A program made the position numbers and the translations under genes. DNA of 64,000 nucleotides, from contig NZ_LMEW01000007.1 in assembly GCF_001426525.1 (NCBI RefSeq), positions 100,399-164,398 of the forward strand. Direction: 5' to 3'. Below the pieces are notes generated by a model that worked only from the letters and a program-made list of their open reading frames with translations, ran no database searches and was not told the DNA's origin. This document shows positions 59,337 to 64,000 of this stretch, piece by piece. How positions within the stretch are numbered: position 1 is the first letter of the stretch; every line of letters starts with the position of its first letter. This DNA is from Massilia sp. Root133. GTDB lineage: Bacteria; Pseudomonadota; Gammaproteobacteria; Burkholderiales; Burkholderiaceae_D.

Positions 59337-59975
59337 TCAGAGCACGCCCGGTTGCGTGTCGAGGTCGAGCGTGACCGTCGGCGCGATGCGCAGGTCCAGG
59401 TGGCTCGTCAGCACGGTGCAGCTCGTGCCCGCGCGCGTGCGCCGCGCGAGGACTTCTTCCAGCACGCCGACCGCGTCGACGTCCAGGCCGTTGAACGGTT
59501 CGTCCACCAGCAGCAGGCGCGCGGGCAGTGCGAGCGCGAACGCCAGCTGCAGCTTTTTATATTGTCCCAGCGACAGGCCCGTGACCGGCTGCGCGCCGAT
59601 GTCGGCGACGTGGAACGCGTCCAGGTGGCGGTCCAGCACGGCGCGGTCGGCATCCAGGTAGAGCGCGAGATGCAGTTCGAGCCATTCGCGCGCCGTCAGC
59701 CAGTCCAGGGCCGGCGCTTCGCCGCCGCAATAAAAGCTCAGGCGGCGGTAGGCGAGCGCATCCGTTGCGCTGTCCAGGCCGTCCAGGCGGATGTGGCCGC
59801 GGCTCGGCGCCAGCGCGCCGCCCAGCAGTTTCAGCAAGGTCGTCTTGCCGCGGCCGTTGCGGCCGCGCAGCCACGTCAGGCCTGGGCCGAGTTGCAGGTT
59901 CAGGCCGTAGAAGACGCTGCGCGTCGCGAAGTGAAACGCCAGATCCTTGATGTCGACGGCGGGATTCAATTCCAT
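59337..59975 (-). CDS. ABC transporter ATP-binding protein (CcmA-like size)
   Basis: The 212-residue ATPase has Walker A GRNGRGKTT, the signature LSLGQ and Walker B LLLVDEPFNGLD. It is short, similar in size to CcmA, but no other cytochrome maturation genes are present. The start (CAT at 59973-59975) lies ten bases inside the 3' end of the upstream membrane-protein gene, indicating a two-gene exporter. The stop is 12 bases from the convergent diguanylate cyclase stop. Confidence 0.88.
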   Translation of the reverse strand: MELNPAVDIKDLAFHFATRSVFYGLNLQLGPGLTWLRGRNGRGKTTLLKLLGGALAPSRGHIRLDGLDSATDALAYRRLSFYCGGEAPALDWLTAREWLELHLALYLDADRAVLDRHLDAFHVADIGAQPVTGLSLGQYKKLQLAFALALPARLLLVDEPFNGLDVDAVGVLEEVLARRTRAGTSCTVLTSHLDLRIAPTVTLDLDTQPGVL

Positions 59976-61039
59976 AGTTGGCTTCCGGTAGCGCACAGCA
60001 GCATGATGGCGAGCGCGACGAGCGCCATGCGGCCGCGTGCCGTGAAGGGAGGCGTCAGCACGAGCAGCGGCGGCACGCTCCAGGCAAGTAGTAGATAAAA
60101 GCGGCCGGCCGTGCCATGCCAGGCGCCGGCCAGCGCACCCGTCGCGGTGACGGCGGCGGGCGCGAGCGCGATGCCCAGCAGCACCAGCGCGCGGGCATGC
60201 CAGGCCAGCGCGGCGACGTCGACCGGCCAGCCGGCCGCGAGCCCGCGCACGCGCGCGAGCTGGCGCCGCAGTGCCTGGTCGGCCTCGTGCGCGAGCAGCA
60301 CCAGCAGGATGCTCGTCACGATCGCGCCGGCCACGCGCGGCAGCGCCTGCGGCCCCAGCATCCACAACACACCGGCACCGATGGCGGCAGCCAGCAGTGC
60401 GCCCTGGCGCGCGCCGGCGGTAGCGCCGCGCCACAGGGGCAGCCAGAACAATTGACGCCACAGGTAGAACCAACCCGCGCGCGGTATGGGTGGCCGGGTC
60501 GCGGCGGCGGCGTCCGCCGGCGCCTGCTGCGATCGTTGCGGCAGGGCCGCACCGCGCACGAGCAGGCCGGTGGCGCAGGCCAGCGTCAGCAGGAAGGAGA
60601 ACACGGTGCCGCCGACGGCGCGCAGCGGCGCCATCCAGCCGGGATCCTGCACCAGCCAGATCGCCAGCGATGCCGCATAGGCCAGTGCCAGCGGTGCGGT
60701 CAGCAAGGCGGCGACGGCGGCGGCGGCGCGCAGCAACCTGGCGGGCGGTACGGGCAACGGACGCAACCAGGCGGCCACGTCCGCGGGCACGACCCGGGGC
60801 CGCAGCAGCACGATGGGCAGGCTCATCGCGACGCCGTGCAGGCACAACAGGGGCAGCGCGAACGGCAGCGGTTCGGCCGCCGCGAGCATGGCGGGCAGGG
60901 CGGCGAAGGCGAGCAGGCCGAGTGTCATCGGACCCAGCACGAGCATGGCGATCTCGGCGGAGCTGCGCAGGCGCGACGCCAGTTGCGCCACGGCGTGGCG
61001 GGCAAGGCGGATCCGGAACCGGGTATAGGGATGAACCAT
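59966..61039 (-). CDS. Probable ABC transporter permease, Ala/Leu-rich membrane protein
   Basis: The 357-residue protein has at least seven hydrophobic segments and a cytoplasmic N-terminus. It has no recognised family motif. Partnership with the ATPase is inferred from the ten-base gene overlap. It is very rich in Ala, Leu and Arg. Substrate unknown. A bidirectional terminator lies 25 bases upstream of its start. Confidence 0.7.
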   Translation of the reverse strand: MVHPYTRFRIRLARHAVAQLASRLRSSAEIAMLVLGPMTLGLLAFAALPAMLAAAEPLPFALPLLCLHGVAMSLPIVLLRPRVVPADVAAWLRPLPVPPARLLRAAAAVAALLTAPLALAYAASLAIWLVQDPGWMAPLRAVGGTVFSFLLTLACATGLLVRGAALPQRSQQAPADAAAATRPPIPRAGWFYLWRQLFWLPLWRGATAGARQGALLAAAIGAGVLWMLGPQALPRVAGAIVTSILLVLLAHEADQALRRQLARVRGLAAGWPVDVAALAWHARALVLLGIALAPAAVTATGALAGAWHGTAGRFYLLLAWSVPPLLVLTPPFTARGRMALVALAIMLLCATGSQLWN

Positions 61040-61063
61040 CGATAGAGTGCAGGGTCTGAAACG

Positions 61064-61092
61064 AAAAAAGGTCCGACGAATCGGACCTTTTC
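61064..61092. terminator. Bidirectional terminator between tRNA genes and the ABC permease gene
   Basis: AAAAGGTCCGA (61066-61076) pairs perfectly with 61081-61091 around a four-base loop, with A and T tracts outside. On the minus strand it follows tRNA-Asp and ends the tRNA transcript. Confidence 0.88.
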
Positions 61093-61101
61093 TCTTGATA
61101 C

Positions 61102-61178
61102 TGGCGGAGCGGACGGGGCTCGAACCCGCGACCCCCGGCGTGACAGGCCGGTATTCTAACCAACTGAACTACCGCTCC
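61102..61178 (-). tRNA. tRNA-Asp (GTC)
   Basis: The minus strand folds into a complete tRNA: acceptor GGAGCGG paired with CCGCTCC, a D arm AGTTCAGTTGGTTAGA, the anticodon loop CTGTCAC with GTC, and a TTCGAGCC T arm. The CCA end is encoded (61102-61104). It follows tRNA-Val by 46 bases on the same strand, a common pair in betaproteobacteria. Confidence 0.97.
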
Positions 61179-61224
61179 ATTTACTCTGATCGGTTCTTCA
61201 CTTCGCAAGATCTCTGAAACTGAC

Positions 61225-61300
61225 TGGTGGGCGCTGAGAGGCTCGAACTCCCGACCTAATCCTTGTAAGGGATCCGCTCTACCAACTGAGCTAAGCGCCC
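61225..61300 (-). tRNA. tRNA-Val (TAC)
   Basis: On the minus strand the acceptor GGGCGCT pairs with AGCGCCC, the D arm is TAGCTCAGTTGGTAGAG, the anticodon loop CTTACAA contains TAC, and the T arm holds GTTCGAGCC. CCA is encoded at 61225-61227. It is first in a two-tRNA transcript with tRNA-Asp. Confidence 0.96.
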
Positions 61301-61301
61301 G

Positions 61302-61625
61302 CTTCAGGGTTTTTCCTGCCGACGTTTGTCATCACGTCCGAAGAGGCCCGAATCATAGCGTATCCCTTCGAAAACCTGCAAGGGTTTTTCAGAAAAAAGT
61401 GAACAGGGATGTGACACACCACGTTCTCATATACAACAAACTGTTGTATGGATGTGTAAGCCGATTCGTATTCCTTGCATAAGGATATACACATAATCGA
61501 CAATTGCCGGTTTACATGCCGGCAATATTTAGACATCAACAATCAGGTGCGGGTTTGCCGAGGCAGGAGAGACAGGCGGAGACAACGCGGCAGTTTTTTT
61601 ACTCTTCCCAGCTAGGAAAAACTCA
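61302..61625 (+). promoter_or_regulatory. Regulatory gap upstream of the TonB-dependent receptor
   Basis: This AT-rich gap of 324 bases separates the tRNA pair from the receptor gene. It contains an operator-like inverted repeat ATACAAC-N5-GTTGTAT (61431-61449) and a hairpin ATTGCCGG/CCGGCAAT (61503-61526). No clear Fur box or -35/-10 pair is visible. The stretch nearest 61300 would also carry the tRNA promoter on the minus strand. Confidence 0.5.
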
Positions 61626-63848
61626 ATGATCAAGATGTCCAAGATGCACAAGCGCGTCATCGCCGCGCATGGCGCAATGCTGGCGCTCGCAGCCGTACCC
61701 GGCGGCGCGGCTCTGGCCCAGACTGCGCAGGCGACCGAACTGCAGACGGTGACCGTGACCGCACAACGCCGTACCGAAAACATCAAGGAAGTGCCGGTGT
61801 CCGTCACCGCCATCAAGGGCGAGAAGCTGGACGTGCTCGTGTCCGGCGGCGCAGACATCCGCCTGCTGGCCGGCAAGACCCCCAGCCTGAACGTTGAGTC
61901 CTCGAACGGCCGCACGTTCCCGCGTTTCTACATCCGCGGCTACGGCAATACGGACTTCTCGACCTTCGCATCGCAGCCGGTGTCGCTGATCTATGACGAC
62001 ATCGTCCAGGAAAACCCGATCCTGAAGGGCTACCCGATCTTCGACCTGGCCGGCGTGGAAGTGCTGCGCGGCCCGCAGGGCACGCTGTTCGGTCGCAACA
62101 CCCCGGCCGGTGTCGTGAAATTCGAATCCGAGAAGCCGAATCTCAAGAAGACCGAGGGTTACTACAACCTGTCGTACGGCACCCACGGCACGGCCAACGT
62201 CGAAGGCGCGATCAACGTGCCGCTGTCGGACAAGTGGGCGATGCGCGTGTCGACCCTGCGCCAGCACCGCGACGACTTCGTCGACAACTACAGCGACGTC
62301 GCCAAGACGAACAAGACCGGCGAACTGGACGGCTACAACGAACACGCCGAGCGCGTGCAATTCCTGTACAAGCCGGATACCACGTTCAGCGCCCTGTTCA
62401 ACGTGCACCAGCGCACGACCAACGGCAGCGCCCGTCTGTTCCGCGCGAACCTGATCAAGAAGGGCACGAACGATATCGCCGACGGCTACGACCTCGACAG
62501 CATCGTGACGAACGCCCAGAACTTCCAGAGCCTCAAGACGAACGGCGCCAATGCCCGCATCACGTGGGACCTGGGTCCGGTCATCTTCCACTCGATCACC
62601 GGTTACGAGTCGGTCGGCAGCTACTACAGCCGCGGCGACATCGACGGCGGCACGCCGCAAGGTCCGGGCTTCATTCCGTTCCAGTCCGAGACGGGCGGTT
62701 TCATCGACGACCTGAAGCAGTATTCGCAGGAATTCCGCGTCGAATCGAAGAGCACGGGCCCGCTGAACTGGCAGGCCGGCGTCTACTACTTCAAGGAAGA
62801 CGTGACGGGCGGCAGCGACGGCTACAACAGCGCCACCGGCGCCCGCACCTCGCGCCAGGCCAGCGAGCAGAACAACAAGGCCTGGGCCGCGTTCGGTTCC
62901 GTGACGTACAACATCAACGACGCCCTGTCGGTGCGCGGCGGTATCCGCTACACGGACGACAAGAAGGACTTCCGCACCGTCACCGCGATCGGCTTCACGC
63001 CGGTGGGTCCGAACAGTGTCGGCGAAAGCAAGGACAAGATCAGCTGGGACCTGTCGAGCACGTACAAGCTGAATCGTGACGTGAACCTGTACGCGCGCAT
63101 CGCGACCGGCTTCCGCGCCCCGAGCATCGCGCCGGCCTCGACCTTCGCACCGGTGGGCATCACCGTCGCCGACGCCGAGACGATCACGTCGTACGAAGGC
63201 GGCATCAAGGCCGACCTGTTCGAACGCCGTGCCCGCGTCGCGTTCTCGCTGTACGACTACGAGATCAAGAACCAGCAGCTGACCGTGGTCGGCGGCAACA
63301 CCAACGTTACCAAGCTGATCAACGCGAAGAAGACGGCTGGCCGCGGCGCCGAGTTCGACCTGGAAGGCCTCGTGACGCCGGACCTGCGCATCGGCGCCAG
63401 CGCGTCGTACAACTTCACGGAAATCCGCGACCCGAGCCTGTCGCTGACGAAGTGCGCAGCCTGCACGATCACCGATCCGCTGAACGCCGCCGGCAACGTC
63501 CTCATCGATGGCAACCCGCTGCCGCAGGCACCGAAGTGGATCGTCAACCTGAACGCCCGCTACAGCATGCCGGTCGCCAATGGCGAGTTCTACGTCTACA
63601 CCGACTGGTCGTACCGTTCGAAGATCAATTTCTTCCTGTACGAAGCGAAAGAGTTCACGGGCAAGCCGCTGACGGAAGGCGGCCTGCGCCTGGGCTATAT
63701 CTGGGCCGACGGCAAGTATGAAGTGGCCGCCTTCGGCCGCAACATCCTCGACCAGCGCCGCATCTCGGGTGCCATCGACTTCAACAACCTGACGGGCTTC
63801 ACCAACGAGCCGCGCACCTACGGTGTCCAGTTCAAAGGCAATTTCTAA
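61626..63848 (+). CDS. TonB-dependent receptor
   Basis: The 740-residue outer-membrane protein has a signal peptide (about 1-31, ending ALAQ), a TonB-box-like TVTVTAQ near residue 42, and a plug with EVLRGPQGTLFGRNTPAGVV. A 22-stranded barrel follows, ending in Phe as required for outer-membrane insertion. The long plug motif and GFRAPSI loop place it with receptors annotated for siderophores or carbohydrates. The substrate is unknown; no TonB, ExbB or transporter gene lies beside it in the window. AGGAAA precedes ATG 61626. Confidence 0.93.
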   Translation: MIKMSKMHKRVIAAHGAMLALAAVPGGAALAQTAQATELQTVTVTAQRRTENIKEVPVSVTAIKGEKLDVLVSGGADIRLLAGKTPSLNVESSNGRTFPRFYIRGYGNTDFSTFASQPVSLIYDDIVQENPILKGYPIFDLAGVEVLRGPQGTLFGRNTPAGVVKFESEKPNLKKTEGYYNLSYGTHGTANVEGAINVPLSDKWAMRVSTLRQHRDDFVDNYSDVAKTNKTGELDGYNEHAERVQFLYKPDTTFSALFNVHQRTTNGSARLFRANLIKKGTNDIADGYDLDSIVTNAQNFQSLKTNGANARITWDLGPVIFHSITGYESVGSYYSRGDIDGGTPQGPGFIPFQSETGGFIDDLKQYSQEFRVESKSTGPLNWQAGVYYFKEDVTGGSDGYNSATGARTSRQASEQNNKAWAAFGSVTYNINDALSVRGGIRYTDDKKDFRTVTAIGFTPVGPNSVGESKDKISWDLSSTYKLNRDVNLYARIATGFRAPSIAPASTFAPVGITVADAETITSYEGGIKADLFERRARVAFSLYDYEIKNQQLTVVGGNTNVTKLINAKKTAGRGAEFDLEGLVTPDLRIGASASYNFTEIRDPSLSLTKCAACTITDPLNAAGNVLIDGNPLPQAPKWIVNLNARYSMPVANGEFYVYTDWSYRSKINFFLYEAKEFTGKPLTEGGLRLGYIWADGKYEVAAFGRNILDQRRISGAIDFNNLTGFTNEPRTYGVQFKGNF

Positions 63849-63873
63849 GCTTTAAAAAGAAGTCGTCAGACAG

Positions 63874-63902
63874 AAAGGCCGCGAGCGATCGCGGCCTTTT
63901 TT
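63874..63902 (+). terminator. Rho-independent terminator after the TonB-dependent receptor gene
   Basis: A ten-base stem (63874-63883 with 63890-63899), AAAGGCCGCG against its complement, has a six-base loop and continues into T residues to 63902. Confidence 0.9.
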
Positions 63903-63917
63903 AATTCGGGGTCAGAG

Positions 63918-64000
63918 TGAGATGCACCGGTTTGGTGGACAGGTTAAATCAGGTACACCTGTGCATTTTTTCGACTTCGGCCGGCGTACGGTAGCCGAGC
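63918..64000. mobile_element. Right end of an IS3-family insertion sequence
   Basis: The sequence starting TGAGATGCACC at 63918 and ending TTTGGTGGACA at 63941 resembles the terminal repeat of IS3-family elements (TGAnnTGCACC...GTGGACA). The transposase C-terminus follows on the minus strand. The rest of the element lies outside the window. The bases just outside, CGGGGTCAGAG at 63907-63917, match the arm of the palindrome at 56237-56306. Confidence 0.7.
63949..64000 (-). CDS. IS3-family transposase (OrfB) C-terminal fragment
   Basis: Reading the minus strand from the right edge gives LGYRTPAEVEKMHRCT and a TGA stop at 63949-63951. LGYRTPAEV is the characteristic ending of IS3-family integrase-core transposases. 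Only 16 residues are in the window, so group assignment is not possible. Confidence 0.8.
   Translation of the reverse strand, partial: LGYRTPAEVEKMHRCT

Overview
This GC-rich window is chromosomal DNA from a betaproteobacterium. It most resembles Oxalobacteraceae of the Massilia/Telluria type. The reasons are the gene order mlaFEDACB - ABC pair - ibaG - murA - hisGDCBHAFIE - hinT - tatABC, the short HisZ-dependent form of HisG, and overall protein similarity as I remember it. No database search was possible, so the genus is an inference.

Layout. 1-332: tail of a REP-associated (RAYT-like) transposase and a paired REP hairpin element. 525-6880: gltB and gltD (glutamate synthase), separated by another REP pair. 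6983-9509: an oxidoreductase, then a convergent pair (CapA-like protein, alpha/beta hydrolase). 9877-13821: the Mla phospholipid-transport operon with mlaA inside it. 13962-17140: a YadGH-like ABC exporter, ibaG and murA. 17284-24965: the complete his operon apart from hisZ, with a beta-class DNA methyltransferase fitted between hisD and hisC by ATGA overlaps. 25016-27046: hinT and tatABC. 27084-37539: a small, possibly broken ORF, then on the minus strand an NHL-propeller/M23 fusion, a DUF885 peptidase, a 1390-residue SNF2 ATPase and an S9 peptidase. 37683-41335: hemE and priA, separated by a 563-base AT-rich gap packed with DnaA-box-like sequences. 41406-45569: a disulfide oxidoreductase, a DUF1857 protein and rep helicase. 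45677-53883: a secreted M10-type metalloprotease, slyX, a GNAT-type protein, small DUF proteins, two low-GC hypothetical genes, a TMEM175-like channel and an M3 oligopeptidase. 53962-61039: a YgiQ-like radical SAM protein, an AI-2E transporter coupled to a cyclic-nucleotide-binding protein, a diguanylate cyclase and a two-gene ABC transporter. 61102-64000: tRNA-Asp and tRNA-Val, a TonB-dependent receptor and the end of an IS3-family element.

How it works together. Most of the window is core metabolism and envelope maintenance: nitrogen assimilation, histidine, heme, the first step of peptidoglycan synthesis, outer-membrane lipid asymmetry and Tat secretion. Operons are tight, with many 4-base ATGA or GTGA overlaps, and they are punctuated by REP pairs that sit only in intergenic gaps. 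I see no phage, CRISPR array, plasmid gene or obvious defence island. The most unusual signals are the DnaA-box cluster between hemE and priA, the methyltransferase inside the his operon, the NHL-M23 fusion, and a low-GC pair of unknown genes near 50 kb.
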